The notes: generated by a model from the sequence alone, not told the origin. Shown: positions 26,066 through 34,967, counted from the first letter of the stretch. The stretch: DNA of 64,000 bases from Salinigranum salinum (GCF_009176545.1 NZ_VTOJ01000001.1:310001-374000); one strand, 5' to 3'. Program-made: numbers and translations.

Positions 26066-27541
26066 TCAGTTGACCTGCCCAGACAGTTCAGCACCGGCCT
26101 TGAATTTCACTTCGTTCGAGGCTTCCTCGTCGACCAGATGGAGAACGGGTGCGTCTACCGCGAGGTGCGTCATCGTGTAACCATCCTCTTCGACCAGCCG
26201 TCGCCCGCCCGGCTTCTTTCGGATGAACGAGTCATTCGCCTCTTTACCCTCCTCAGAGAGCACTTCTCGTTCGACTAGTTCATCGATAGGCCCCATATCG
26301 AGTCGCGCCCCCCGGCGACGACGCATGACAATTCGCCGTCGTACATCTCTCCCACCAGCCACATCCTCGAACGTCGCGGTGAGGTCAGTACTGTCGATAC
26401 CGACGACTGGCGCAGCGTCGGCCATCGACAATACGGTAAACGAACCCTCGTACAGCGCAGCATCATCAATGACCCACCCACCCGTATACACGAGCTGTCC
26501 GTCACTCTCACACCGCTGGACGTAGAACAACGCCGGGAACGGCTCCGGACACCGCGGCGGCTGCACCATGAGCTGATAGACCGACACACCGGTCGACGAA
26601 CCAGACTCCGTGGTCCGCGCCCAGACGCCCGGTCCACACGGCTCGTCATCAGCCGAACAGCTCGTATCAGAACCATCACCGTCGGGTCCAGCAACGAGTG
26701 GGTCTGCGGTAAGAGTCATCTGCATCTCTACCTGCATCTCTAATCCCTCGGTCGACGCCCTGTTGCCCGACTGCAGGAACACTGCTCCGTCCTCCGCTCG
26801 AACGACTTCCAGACTCCCGCCCGTTGACACCGGTCCCGTCACGTCCGCGACGAAGTGCGGCGTCGTCCCACACACCGCCGGGTAAATGCGGGGGTCGTCG
26901 TCGTCACAATCGCCACCCCCGTCCGAGTCACCCGGACCAGTCTTTGGTGTTCCCCACGAGTACACTCGCCCACCAGCATCGGTCTCGCCCGTGAGATACG
27001 AGAGAAGCCGCTCCGGTGTCACTGCTTCCTCGATACTCCCGTTTCCGCCCGGCACCTCCGCATCCGGGAGACAGACCGTGAACCGCTCGGCGACCATCGC
27101 CTCGCCGCCCAGATACTCGTAGATGAGGCCCAACTCCTCATCGTCCTCTTCAGTGCCGTCGTCAACGCCGTCGTCGTCGGCATCACCATCGAATGCCACT
27201 CCCGCGCTCGTTCTGTTGCTCCGTGAGGAGTTGTGGTTCTGCGCCATGACCGGAGACGACGTAACCCAGCCTTCCAACTCGACGCGCTCGGCCAGCGTTG
27301 GAGTCAGCCGACTCACGTGCGGCTCACCAACTACGAACTCGCCTGCACTCGCCCCTTGTGTCCCCGAGAACACTGCTGCGGGCGACGCTCCCGTGTTCGT
27401 CACCGCCGAGGCCACTCGGCTCAGGCACCCACTGAGCCCGGCACAAACGACGGCACCACCTACGGCAAGCACGCTACGGCGGCGAATTGGCGTATCGCCC
27501 GTGTCGTCTGCACTGCTCCCCGGAGGTGGTGAGTTCATCAT
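26066..27541 (-). CDS. Tat lipoprotein, possible island gene (491 aa)
   Basis: Twin-arginine signal (IRRRSVLAVGG, about residues 19-29) and a lipobox ending GLSGC (about 39), so an external lipid-anchored protein. The mature part has an Asp-rich stretch (DGDADDDGVDDGTEEDDEE, about 117-135, reminiscent of thrombospondin-type-3 calcium repeats) and GDCDDDDPRIYP (about 210). No enzyme motif recognised. Its codon use is more relaxed (more A and T at third positions) than neighbours, suggesting recent transfer. A TATA-like TTATATAATT at about 27559-27570 lies near 25 bp upstream, indicating leaderless expression from 27541. Confidence 0.75.
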   Translation of the reverse strand: MMNSPPPGSSADDTGDTPIRRRSVLAVGGAVVCAGLSGCLSRVASAVTNTGASPAAVFSGTQGASAGEFVVGEPHVSRLTPTLAERVELEGWVTSSPVMAQNHNSSRSNRTSAGVAFDGDADDDGVDDGTEEDDEELGLIYEYLGGEAMVAERFTVCLPDAEVPGGNGSIEEAVTPERLLSYLTGETDAGGRVYSWGTPKTGPGDSDGGGDCDDDDPRIYPAVCGTTPHFVADVTGPVSTGGSLEVVRAEDGAVFLQSGNRASTEGLEMQVEMQMTLTADPLVAGPDGDGSDTSCSADDEPCGPGVWARTTESGSSTGVSVYQLMVQPPRCPEPFPALFYVQRCESDGQLVYTGGWVIDDAALYEGSFTVLSMADAAPVVGIDSTDLTATFEDVAGGRDVRRRIVMRRRRGARLDMGPIDELVEREVLSEEGKEANDSFIRKKPGGRRLVEEDGYTMTHLAVDAPVLHLVDEEASNEVKFKAGAELSGQVN

Positions 27542-27555
27542 TTAGTAGAGAATGT

Positions 27556-27576
27556 CACACAATTATATAAGTCTTT
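27556..27576 (-). promoter_or_regulatory. Promoter of the 26066-27541 lipoprotein
   Basis: Very A/T-rich stretch with TATA-like TTATATAATT on the minus strand, 18-30 bp before the start at 27541. The remaining interval to 27800 shows no gene. Confidence 0.55.
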
Positions 27577-27800
27577 TTTTATTATCAACACGTAGTGATT
27601 GCATCCGTCTCTGAATAGGTGCGGCTGGGTCGTTTTCGGGCACCGAATAGGGGGATAGATGCCTGATAGGCGCCCTGTATTCAGCACGGCCTCGAAAAAC
27701 GATCAACAGCGGTGGGTGTCGATAGAGCCTGCCGACTGTCCATCCGTACTGAATTTGGACGTTCGGTGTCGAACCTCCCCGAGAGTTACTGCTGGCAGTA

Positions 27801-29090
27801 TCACGGCGCACGCAGTCCGACGACCTCTCCGAGAGACGACTCAGGATCCCCGTCCACCCCGAAGTAGTCGTAGACCGCGTTCGCGGACGCGAGGCTGGCC
27901 GTCCAGACGCTCTCCTCACTTGGCGTGAACTCGAGGAGGCCGAGCGTCCCGTCCGGAATCGGGAGCGAAACCGTGTGGTGTCCCTCCCGTTCGGTTCGGA
28001 TCTCGCGCGTCTCCGAGGCGTCGAGGTACGTCTTCGCGATCGCCTTCACGTAACTCATCAGGTCCGTTATCTCGTTGTCCCTGTCCACTTCCAGACGTAG
28101 CCCGAGGACGGCGTCGTTGAACGTGCCATCGCCGTGGTCGAACGCGTGAATCGGGTTGTTGTTGAGGACGCCCCCGTCGACCCAGAGCCCGTCGTAGCGC
28201 GGTTCTTCGTGAGAGACACGGACCGGTTTGAAGACGAGCGGGAGTCCCATCGAAATCCGCACGCCGTCGGCGACGGTCATCGCCCCGAGCCCGTGTCGAT
28301 CGGACAGGTACGCTGCGCGGCCCGTCCGCAGGTTCGTCCCCGTCAGCACCAGGTCGATGCCGCTGCGTCGTCTGTGCTCGCCGAAGGTGACGTGTTGTTC
28401 CCCGATATCGGAGCGCTCCGTACGAGGATCGTCCTGCCGAGCGAGAAACGGGCCGTCCCGGATACTGGTCTCGAGGAAGGACTGCCCGGCACACCCCGAA
28501 AACAGCCCGTAGTCGACCCAGAGGTTCTGCAGATGCCCGACCGGGTCGGCGACGAACTGACGAACGGCCGGGTTCGACGTGAGACGCGCGGCCAGTTTTC
28601 CGAGCGGACCGTCGACCGCCGCACTCATTCGGCCAGTGTCGAACCGTCGCAGGAACTCACCCCGGTCCTCGACGAGACAGTTCGCTGGATGTGACGACCC
28701 GCCCGTCTCCGGGGACGACTCCTCACCACCACGCAGCGCGACCGGCACCGTGCGGTGCGTGGGTCCGGCGGGATCGAAGAAGCCCGCGAGCGCCGCTCGG
28801 TCCGAGACGACGTCCTCGTACAGCGCGCGGACACCCCACCCGCTCGCGAGCAACGCGGCGGTGATGGCGCCCACGGACGCGCCGGCCACTCCTTTGATCC
28901 CGAACTCGTCCGCGCTGGTCCACCGTCGCAGGTGGTAGTCGTCTGTCGCTGCCTCGTGCTGGAGGAGTCCGATTTCGGGGTGGGCGAGGGCGGCCAACGC
29001 CCCGAGATAGGCCGCTCCCTTGCCGCCCCCTCCCTCGAAAGACAGGTAGTGGACGTCCGTCGCCGAGAGCTTCCGTGGTCTGGTGTTCAT
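27801..29090 (-). CDS. Patatin-like phospholipase (429 aa)
   Basis: Patatin fold with oxyanion loop FEGGGGKGAAYLG (about 18-30), nucleophile GVAGASVGAITA (Ser near 74 in G-x-S-x-G) and the dyad Asp in LWVDGGVLNNNP (about 310-321), all intact, so it should be an active acyl hydrolase. No signal peptide or membrane helix: cytoplasmic. Patatin effectors occur in bacterial defence (CBASS CapV), but no nucleotidyltransferase partner is visible here, so general lipid hydrolysis is equally possible. It lies between the lipoprotein and the sulfur genes. Confidence 0.88.
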   Translation of the reverse strand: MNTRPRKLSATDVHYLSFEGGGGKGAAYLGALAALAHPEIGLLQHEAATDDYHLRRWTSADEFGIKGVAGASVGAITAALLASGWGVRALYEDVVSDRAALAGFFDPAGPTHRTVPVALRGGEESSPETGGSSHPANCLVEDRGEFLRRFDTGRMSAAVDGPLGKLAARLTSNPAVRQFVADPVGHLQNLWVDYGLFSGCAGQSFLETSIRDGPFLARQDDPRTERSDIGEQHVTFGEHRRRSGIDLVLTGTNLRTGRAAYLSDRHGLGAMTVADGVRISMGLPLVFKPVRVSHEEPRYDGLWVDGGVLNNNPIHAFDHGDGTFNDAVLGLRLEVDRDNEITDLMSYVKAIAKTYLDASETREIRTEREGHHTVSLPIPDGTLGLLEFTPSEESVWTASLASANAVYDYFGVDGDPESSLGEVVGLRAP

Positions 29091-29515
29091 GTGAGGTGTC
29101 GATGACTGGTCGCGTTCCGTCTCTTCGTCGAGTCGGTGTCACCGATCCGATATGACGATCCGACGGGCCAGACGACCACTTCCGATCGTTGCATCCGAGA
29201 CACGTACCACGCGTATCTGCTTAACATCGCGTCCTCTGGCTCACGGACCGGCTCGTCGCGACCGAGTCGGACGACGGTACGCCCGACGGTCACGTCGCTC
29301 CTGGTCCGCTCGAACCCGACTGTCGGTGACGCCGTCCGTGAACAGTCGCAGCGGTCTCGTCTCTTCGTCGTTCGGCACTGAACCGAACGAGCTCGTGACG
29401 ATCGACCGGCTCGAGGGTCGCACTCGGGCGGCCCCCCGATCGGTTACGTCTCACATCGCGAACAAAACTTCGGAGTAAGTTACACATCACCACCGGTCGG
29501 TTAGCGGAATATAGT
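29091..29515. other. Gene-free interval upstream of the TauE operon
   Basis: No coding region is recognised on either strand. It separates the divergent patatin gene from the TauE/SafE operon. The segment GTCTCTTCGTCG occurs twice (about 29118 and 29358). A/T content rises sharply from 29460 on, where the promoter lies. Confidence 0.5.
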
Positions 29516-29525
29516 ATTGCACAAT
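29516..29525 (+). promoter_or_regulatory. Operator-like palindrome upstream of the TauE operon
   Basis: ATTGCACAAT, in an A/T-rich promoter (about 29508-29540), about 90 bp before the start of the small membrane gene at 29615. It is the best copy of the motif found before several sulfur genes here. Confidence 0.6.
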
Positions 29526-29614
29526 AAACCCAAAACTGTTATCTACTCCTGCGGTGTAGTGTGATCTGTGCAAGAAACCGCAATGAGTGCAAGACTCCAA
29601 CGAGGTGACCGGTG

Positions 29615-29764
29615 ATGTTCGGGATCGAATCGCTCTCCGGGAACGCCCTGGCGGCCGCGCTCGTCGGCCTCGTCCTCGTCGAGGCGGCGGTCCTCTACGT
29701 CGGCTACGGCGCGCTCGAGCAGCTCGTCGGGAAGTACGTCGTGGGACTGCTGCGGGGTGAGTGA
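29615..29764 (+). CDS. Tiny membrane protein coupled to TauE/SafE (49 aa)
   Basis: MFGIESLSGNALAAALVGLV then one continuous hydrophobic helix, ending KYVVGLLRGE. Its stop is 2 bp before the ATG of the TauE/SafE permease, so the two are translationally linked. Tiny single-helix proteins in this position recur in haloarchaea and may be accessory subunits of the permease (inference). The ATG follows a GTG by one base; 29615 gives the membrane helix in frame. Confidence 0.75.
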   Translation: MFGIESLSGNALAAALVGLVLVEAAVLYVGYGALEQLVGKYVVGLLRGE

Positions 29765-29766
29765 CG

Positions 29767-30813
29767 ATGGAACTGTTCGGTGTGAGCGTCGCCCTGCTCG
29801 CGATGTTCAGCGGCTTCGGTCTCCTCATCGGCATCCTCTTCGGCTTCTTCGGGATGGGCGGGTCGTTCCTCGTCACGCCCGCCCTCCTGGTGATGGGGTA
29901 CGAACCCAACGTCGCCGTCGGGTCGGGCCTGGCGTTCGTCTTCGGGACGAGCGTCATCGCCACGCTGAAACACCGTGACCTGGGGCAGGTCGACTACAAG
30001 CTCGGGGTCTCGATGATCGTCGGCACCACGCTGGGTATCGAAGTCGGCAAGATCGGACTGGAGTACCTCCAGCACATCGGACTCGCCGACAGCGTCGTGA
30101 GCGTCGCCTACGTCGCCCTCCTCGGCGGGATCGGCGCGTTCGTCACGCGCGAGGCCCTCCGCGGTGGCGGCGGCATCAGCCACGACGTAGAGGAGACAGA
30201 GGGAGCAGACGAGGGCGACGACCACGACATCCCCGACGTCGCGAAGAAGATCCAGTCGTACCACGTCCCGCCGATGATCTCCCTCAGGGGCGGGATCACC
30301 GTCTCGCTGTGGATGGTGTTGATCGTCGCGTTCTTCACGGGGCTGCTCTCGGGCTTCCTGGGCGTCGGTGGGGGCTTCATCCGCATGCCCGCGCTCTTCT
30401 ACGCCATCGGCGTCCCCGTCCCGGTCGCGGTCGGGACCGACCTCTTCGAGATCGTCTTCTCGGGCGGGATCGGCTCGTTCCTCTACGCGCAGTCGGGCGC
30501 AGTCGACCTCTCGATCGTCGCTCCGCTGCTCGCTGGGAGCGCCCTCGGCGCGCGACTCGGTGCGGCCGCGACGAGCCTCGTCGACGAGGAGGGTATCAAG
30601 ATCTACTTCGGTGTCATGTTGTTGCTCGGCGCGTTCGCCGTCGCCATTCGCCAGGTCGGCAACTTCCTCGGCATCGACGTGCTCAACACGGTCAGTCTGA
30701 TCGTCATCCTCGGTGCCGCGTTGCTCGTGAGCGGGGCCGTCGTGGTGAGTAGCGTCCGCGAACTCCGCGCCGAAGCCGAGACCGACTCCTCGGTTCGTTC
30801 GACCGCCGACTGA
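29767..30813 (+). CDS. TauE/SafE-family sulfite/sulfur-compound permease (348 aa)
   Basis: Two repeats of the TauE/SafE fold, each with the glycine-rich hallmark: GFFGMGGSFLVTPALL (about 27-42) and GFLGVGGGFIRMPALF (about 195-210). Eight to nine membrane helices. A cytoplasmic acidic loop (about 140-165) separates the halves. The family exports sulfite, sulfoacetate and related anions; in bacterial cst-type operons a TauE protein removes sulfite or thiosulfate made by the persulfide dioxygenase, which fits the rhodanese-MBL gene nearby. An in-frame GTG at 29761 is an alternative start. Confidence 0.92.
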   Translation: MELFGVSVALLAMFSGFGLLIGILFGFFGMGGSFLVTPALLVMGYEPNVAVGSGLAFVFGTSVIATLKHRDLGQVDYKLGVSMIVGTTLGIEVGKIGLEYLQHIGLADSVVSVAYVALLGGIGAFVTREALRGGGGISHDVEETEGADEGDDHDIPDVAKKIQSYHVPPMISLRGGITVSLWMVLIVAFFTGLLSGFLGVGGGFIRMPALFYAIGVPVPVAVGTDLFEIVFSGGIGSFLYAQSGAVDLSIVAPLLAGSALGARLGAAATSLVDEEGIKIYFGVMLLLGAFAVAIRQVGNFLGIDVLNTVSLIVILGAALLVSGAVVVSSVRELRAEAETDSSVRSTAD

Positions 30814-30909
30814 GCGACGCGATCCGAGACGTTTCTCCCGCTCTCTCCGTCTGCTCCGACCGCGACCCGTCGCTTTTTATCGCCCTCGTCCCATGTCCGC
30901 CTGGCAGTG

Positions 30910-31285
30910 ACGTGAAACGGTGGCTGGCGGATGGGCGACTCGGCAGTGCCCTCCAGGTGAACGGTTCGAACAGCGATATGAGCGCCACCGTTCCCTCCGT
31001 GGCGAGGGTCCCGCCGAACGGCTCTCCGGCGAACGGCGAGAAGGCCGCGACGTTCGTCCCGAACTCGAATTCGAGCACGAGTCCGGTCACGGTCCCGACG
31101 ACGAAGCTGACAGCGCATATCTTCGTCCAGAATCGTCCCAGCCGTTCGCACACCTGCGGTCCACCCGAATCCCCGTCCAGGTGGCGTAGACGAGAACGGG
31201 CGCGAGCCCTACGCTCGTCACCGGGAAGACGATGTGGATTCGTGGTAGGTGCGGACTGGAGCCGGCTTGCGACGACTGGGTCCAC
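30910..31285 (-). pseudogene. cydA: Decayed 5' part of cytochrome bd oxidase subunit I (cydA)
   Basis: On the minus strand three reading frames together give the start of CydA: VDPVVASRLQSAPTT (from GTG 31285), then after a +1 shift IHIVFPVTSVGLAPVLVYAT (about 31240-31180), then in another frame RLGRFWTKICAVSFVVGTVTG, LVLEFEFGTNVAAFSPFAGE and LATEGTVALISLFEPF (about 31160-30960). These are the canonical N-terminal CydA blocks, including the GTNW-region with Trp replaced by Val. Similarity fades near 30910. At least two frameshifts and loss of the remaining two thirds make it a pseudogene. No cydB is present. Confidence 0.85.
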
Positions 31286-31463
31286 GGTGTGAGTCTCCCG
31301 ACGAACGGCGTCGCCGACCGTCTGTCGTTGCCTCGGGACCGTGTGGCCTGAGAGGCGTCTTGACGAGTGACGATCTCCCGGTTCTGTCGACCTCCTCTCT
31401 CTCCGTTCTCGTTGTATTGGGTACATCACACAACATTAGTAGCTGCGACGCGAACGGTGAGAC

Positions 31464-32318
31464 ATGCGAATCGTCTTCGCGACGGACCTCTCGGACGCGA
31501 ACGAGGTGGCCATGCGGTCGCGCACGTGTCTCGAGTGTCTGGACAACATCGGCGTCACGGAGGTGCACCTGGTGACCGTCATCCCCGACAACGTGTCGAG
31601 CGGACTCCCCGGGATGGAGATGGTGACTGATCGGAACGAGGCGCTCCGGACACAGCGCGAGATCTTCGAGTCGGAGGGGTTCACGGTCGAGACCCACGTC
31701 GCTCGCGGGACGCCACACCGACGCATCAACGGGTTCGCCGAGCGACTGCGGGCGGACATGATCGTCGTCGGGTCCCGCGGGCAGAGCCCCCTCGAGAACC
31801 GCCTGATCGGGAGTACGGCCCGCAACGTCGCCCGGACCGCCGTCCGTCCGCTGCTCGTCGAACGGATCGCGAAGGAGGGCTCGACGCACGCCGTCGTGAA
31901 AGAACACCTGTTCCAGGACGTCCTCTTCGCGACCGACTTCTCGTCGAACGCGCGGCGGGCGTTCGAGTTCATCCCGCGCCTGCAGGGTGCCACACAGCGG
32001 GCGACGCTGTTGCATGTCCGTGGGCACGAGCAGACGGACGACGACTCCGAACGGACGGCCCGCGATCGTCTGGCCGAACTCGCGGACGAACTCGAAACGA
32101 CGATGGGCATCGAGACGTCGACGAGCGTACGGAGCGGTGGCGTCGTCGACGAGATCCTGGCCGAGGAGACGCGCGTCGGAGCGACGGTGACGGTGCTCGG
32201 CACCCGCGGGCGGAGCCGCCTCCGACGGCTCCTCCTCGGGAGCACGTCGGAGTCGATCGTGGCCCAGGGTAACAACAACGTCCTGCTCGTCCCGCCGGCG
32301 TCCACGACGCCGCGGTGA
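31464..32318 (+). CDS. Tandem universal stress protein (284 aa)
   Basis: Two UspA domains: residues 1-140 and 148-280. Each has the ATP-loop type ending: GSRGQSPLENRLIGSTARNV (about 109-128) and GTRGRSRLRRLLLGSTSESI (about 247-266), matching G-2x-G-9x-G-S. Cytoplasmic stress or signalling protein. The promoter region carries TGTATTGGGT (31413-31422), identical to that before the rhodanese-MBL gene, and an A/T-rich CACACAAC element 30-35 bp before the ATG, hinting at shared regulation with the sulfur genes. Confidence 0.9.
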   Translation: MRIVFATDLSDANEVAMRSRTCLECLDNIGVTEVHLVTVIPDNVSSGLPGMEMVTDRNEALRTQREIFESEGFTVETHVARGTPHRRINGFAERLRADMIVVGSRGQSPLENRLIGSTARNVARTAVRPLLVERIAKEGSTHAVVKEHLFQDVLFATDFSSNARRAFEFIPRLQGATQRATLLHVRGHEQTDDDSERTARDRLAELADELETTMGIETSTSVRSGGVVDEILAEETRVGATVTVLGTRGRSRLRRLLLGSTSESIVAQGNNNVLLVPPASTTPR

Positions 32319-32716
32319 CGACGCACCACGGTCCGACCGCGTCGCTCCCCTGAGGACGGTCGACTGGACACGCCTCGGCGCGAGCAGCGCTCTGGAGACG
32401 GTCGCCGTGGTCGACCGCACTGTCGGCGACATGGGCCATCCCTGTGAGGTCGCCAGCCGAAAATCGATTCCCGTGGACCGTCACCTCGCCGTCGGCGTAC
32501 GCTCCGGGTGCGCTCTCCTGTCGGTAGACCGTCTCACACCGGCTACAGCTCGGCCAGGCGTCCGCATCGTCGACGGTGGAGTTCCTGGACTACGAGTTCT
32601 GACCGAGCGCGGGTGGGGACTCGACGACGACGGGCCGTTCGAGCGGGTCGTGGACGTAACCACGTCGACGACGCACCGAACCGCGACCGCGTGGCCGAAA
32701 GCGAGAGAATCCGAGA
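32319..32716. other. Interval without a clear gene
   Basis: On the minus strand an open stretch from about 32600 down to 32320 encodes WPSCSRCETVYRQES with a CxxC, but an in-frame TAG precedes it and no good start codon is seen. It may be a decayed zinc-ribbon gene or chance. Nothing else is seen. Confidence 0.35.
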
Positions 32717-33289
32717 TCAGACCAGCAGCTGAATGTCGGCGTCGACCATCTTCTGGAAGGCGGTTGCCGCGCCGACGCCGACCGTCACGCCGTCGAAGAA
32801 GTCGTCCTCGTCGTAGCCGAGGAGGTCGATAGTCATCTGACACGCCTGCAGGTCGACCCCGCTGTCGAGCGACAGCTGGACGAGTTCCTCGATCGTGGCG
32901 ACGTCGTTGTCGGCGATGCGCTTGCGCATCATGCGACTGCTGATCTCGTCCATCCCCGGCAGGGCCGCCACGACGTTCGGCATCGGCATGTTGGGGTTGC
33001 CGACCGAACTCAGTTTCAGCTTCGACGCGTGTTCCTTGTGGAGGATCTCTAGCCCCCAGAACGTGTGGAAGACCGTGACGTCGTAGCCGAACGCGGCGGC
33101 CGTCGACGCGAGGATCAGGGGCGGGTACGCCATGTCGAGCGTCCCTTTCGTCGCGATGATCACCATCTGCTTCGGTCCCTCTTCGACCTCTGTCCGGAGC
33201 GCCGCGAGCTCCTCCTCGAGGTCGTCGATGCGGGCGCGAAGCTCGGCGTTCGACGGCGCGTCCGGCTGCGATGGGGTATCCGTGCTCAT
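32717..33289 (-). CDS. DsrE/DsrF-like sulfur-carrier protein (190 aa)
   Basis: Short N-terminal coiled coil (about 14-40), then a DsrE-like fold: MVIIATKGTLDMAYPPLILA (about 46-65), VTVFHTFWGLEIL (about 75-87), and LQACQMTIDLLGYDEDDF (about 150-167), whose cysteine is in the position used for persulfide transfer in DsrE2-type proteins. It begins 7 bp after the TusA stop, so the two form an operon. In bacteria and archaea tusA-dsrE pairs move sulfane sulfur between thiols. The ATG at 33289 removes an unlikely basic extension. Confidence 0.9.
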   Translation of the reverse strand: MSTDTPSQPDAPSNAELRARIDDLEEELAALRTEVEEGPKQMVIIATKGTLDMAYPPLILASTAAAFGYDVTVFHTFWGLEILHKEHASKLKLSSVGNPNMPMPNVVAALPGMDEISSRMMRKRIADNDVATIEELVQLSLDSGVDLQACQMTIDLLGYDEDDFFDGVTVGVGAATAFQKMVDADIQLLV

Positions 33290-33296
33290 CGCTCGT

Positions 33297-33542
33297 TCAC
33301 TCGGTCTTGCGCACGTAGTGCGTGTAGACGCCGTCGCCCTCGACCTGGTCGACGAGTTCGACACCGGCGGTGGACTCGGCCCACCCCTTGATGTCGCTCA
33401 TGCTCCCCGAGTCCGTCGCGACGACTTCGAGGACGTCGCCGACGGCCAGTTCGTCGACGGCCTGCTTCGTCTTGATCACCGGCATCGGGCAGTTCTGTCC
33501 TTTCACGTCGAGCGTCTCCGTTACGTCGATGTTCGAGCTCAT
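33297..33542 (-). CDS. tusA: TusA-like sulfur-carrier protein (81 aa)
   Basis: Small two-layer sulfurtransferase with the diagnostic CPMPVIKTKQAV motif (Cys at residue 18), preceded by VTETLDVKGQN. Accepts sulfane sulfur as a cysteine persulfide and passes it on, here probably with the DsrE-like protein 7 bp downstream. The ATG at 33542 gives the canonical length; upstream in-frame codons are basic. About 50 bp upstream lies TTGTGC (33595-33600) in an A/T-rich region, a weaker copy of the cluster operator. Confidence 0.94.
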   Translation of the reverse strand: MSSNIDVTETLDVKGQNCPMPVIKTKQAVDELAVGDVLEVVATDSGSMSDIKGWAESTAGVELVDQVEGDGVYTHYVRKTE

Positions 33543-33844
33543 CTGTGTTCCTCGCCTTTCTGTACCGGCGGCAGCGTGAAAAGGGTATCGGTTGTTGTGC
33601 TCAATACATGCATCTCTCTCCCGTCGCCATAACCGTGACCTCCTCGCGACAAGATCTTCGGAAAGAGCGATGTATCGGGGCATAGGCGGTTAGAAGACCG
33701 TAACGTGTCTGATCTGTCGACTCCGCACGACGGAGTATATCCGAATCTTTATTGCAGTACATGCGCAAGATATACTCGAATGATACACACTGCGTCTACG
33801 TGCATCGGCAGGCGTCGGACGTCGAGTCGGGGGACGGGGACGAA

Positions 33845-34336
33845 ATGACTGGTCTCGCCCTCCAGCTCGCGGCCGAACTGTTCCCCCGTGGCGTGACCCA
33901 GTACCTGGTCGGCGGGGTGATGGTCGCCGCGGGCATCGCCGTCATCTACCTCGGCACCGCCATCATCCCGGGGAACAGCACGTTCCTCGAGACGACCCTC
34001 TCGTACGTCTCGAACCTCTCGCGGTTCAACCAGCCCAAGTACCTCGCCTCGCGCGACTGGCGCGTCGTCTTCGCGCTCAGCATCGTCGCCGGCGCGGCCG
34101 TGTGGGGGCTGCTCCTCGACCCCGGCGTCTTCACGACCGAGGTCCAGCCGTGGCGGCTGTTCGGCGGCGGCGTCCTCGTGGGTATCGGGACCCGAATCGG
34201 CAAGGGGTGTACCGCCGGCCACGGCGTCTGTGGGCTCGGCTCCGCCTCGCGAACCTCGCTCGTGAACGTCGTCCTGTTCGTCGGCGTCGCCATCGTCACC
34301 GCGGCCGTCGTCGCGGCCCTGGGGGTGACGCCATGA
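33845..34336 (+). CDS. YeeE/YedE-family transporter, first half (163 aa)
   Basis: Four or so membrane helices with the family hallmark GIGTRIGKGCTAGHGVCGLG (about 115-134), whose cysteine corresponds to the one conserved in thiosulfate transporter TsuA/YeeE. Together with the next gene it makes a full YeeE-type pore split into two polypeptides. The start is set at ATG 33845, where hydrophobic family sequence begins; an in-frame ATG at 33761 would add a polar stretch. Upstream promoter (33739-33775) contains ATTGCAGTAC and GCGCAA elements. Confidence 0.87.
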   Translation: MTGLALQLAAELFPRGVTQYLVGGVMVAAGIAVIYLGTAIIPGNSTFLETTLSYVSNLSRFNQPKYLASRDWRVVFALSIVAGAAVWGLLLDPGVFTTEVQPWRLFGGGVLVGIGTRIGKGCTAGHGVCGLGSASRTSLVNVVLFVGVAIVTAAVVAALGVTP

Positions 34337-34815
34337 GTACGACGGAGTCGAACGCCAACGGGCGACACCCACTGTTCATGCCGCTCGTCGTCCTCGGTGG
34401 CCTGATCCAGGGGTTCGGCCTCGCGTACAGCGGGATGGCTCGCCCCGAGGTCGTGCTCGACTTCCTCCAGTTCGACGACCTCGGGCTGGTGCTCGTCATG
34501 GGCGGCGCGGCGGTCGTCTCTGGACTCACGTTCTTCATCGCGACCCGCTTCCTCGACCGCGCCCCGCTGACCGGCGATCGGTACGGCCGTCGCCTCAAAT
34601 CGATGGACCGCAACGTTGCCGTCGGCGGAGTGGTCTTCGGCGTCGGCTGGGGTGTCTCGGGCATCTGTCCCGGCGCGGCCTACGCCAGCGTCGGCATCGG
34701 CAACCTCCCCATCCTCTGGGCCATCGCCGGGATGTTCGTCGGCGCGTACGCCCAGGGCTACTGGCGCTCGCGGAGCGAGACCGCCTCGCCGGAATCGGTC
34801 ACGGCCGACGACTGA
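34333..34815 (+). CDS. YeeE/YedE-family transporter, second half (160 aa)
   Basis: Membrane protein with the second-half hallmark VGWGVSGICPGAAYASVGIG (about 105-124), containing the conserved CPG cysteine. The ATG overlaps the stop of the first half (ATGA, 34333-34336), so the two are translated as a pair and should assemble together. Role inferred: uptake or movement of thiosulfate or another sulfur compound, feeding TusA, which is encoded just upstream on the other strand. Confidence 0.88.
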   Translation: MSTTESNANGRHPLFMPLVVLGGLIQGFGLAYSGMARPEVVLDFLQFDDLGLVLVMGGAAVVSGLTFFIATRFLDRAPLTGDRYGRRLKSMDRNVAVGGVVFGVGWGVSGICPGAAYASVGIGNLPILWAIAGMFVGAYAQGYWRSRSETASPESVTADD

Positions 34816-34917
34816 CGACACTGGTCGTCGCAGTCGATTCCCCGCCTCGTCACCCCACTCTCGCTGTCGACGTCCCCGGACGCGTCCCCGACTCTCTCAC
34901 CCGTTGTTTTTGAGAGT

Positions 34918-34927
34918 ATTGTGCTAT
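34918..34927 (+). promoter_or_regulatory. Operator-like element before the DUF2270 gene
   Basis: ATTGTGCTAT, one mismatch from the reverse complement of ATTGCACAAT, lies just upstream of a TATA-like AAAAGACTTTTT (34932-34943), about 30 bp before the ATG at 34968. Confidence 0.5.
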
Positions 34928-34967
34928 TTCCAAAAGACTTTTTGACTACGTGGCACTACCGATCGTC

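Noticed and set aside
25663-26094. Possible transposase or TnpB remnant around the 25909 hairpin
   Set aside because: A hairpin is present, but no transposase motif could be read in either strand; the open frame has no recognisable family sequence.
27801-29090. Patatin as the effector of a CBASS-type defence system
   Set aside because: No cyclic-nucleotide synthase or ancillary genes lie nearby; the flanking genes are a lipoprotein and sulfur transport.
30912-31292. Plus-strand 126-codon frame between TauE and UspA
   Set aside because: It lies opposite the cydA remnant and has Ser/Pro/Arg-rich shadow composition.
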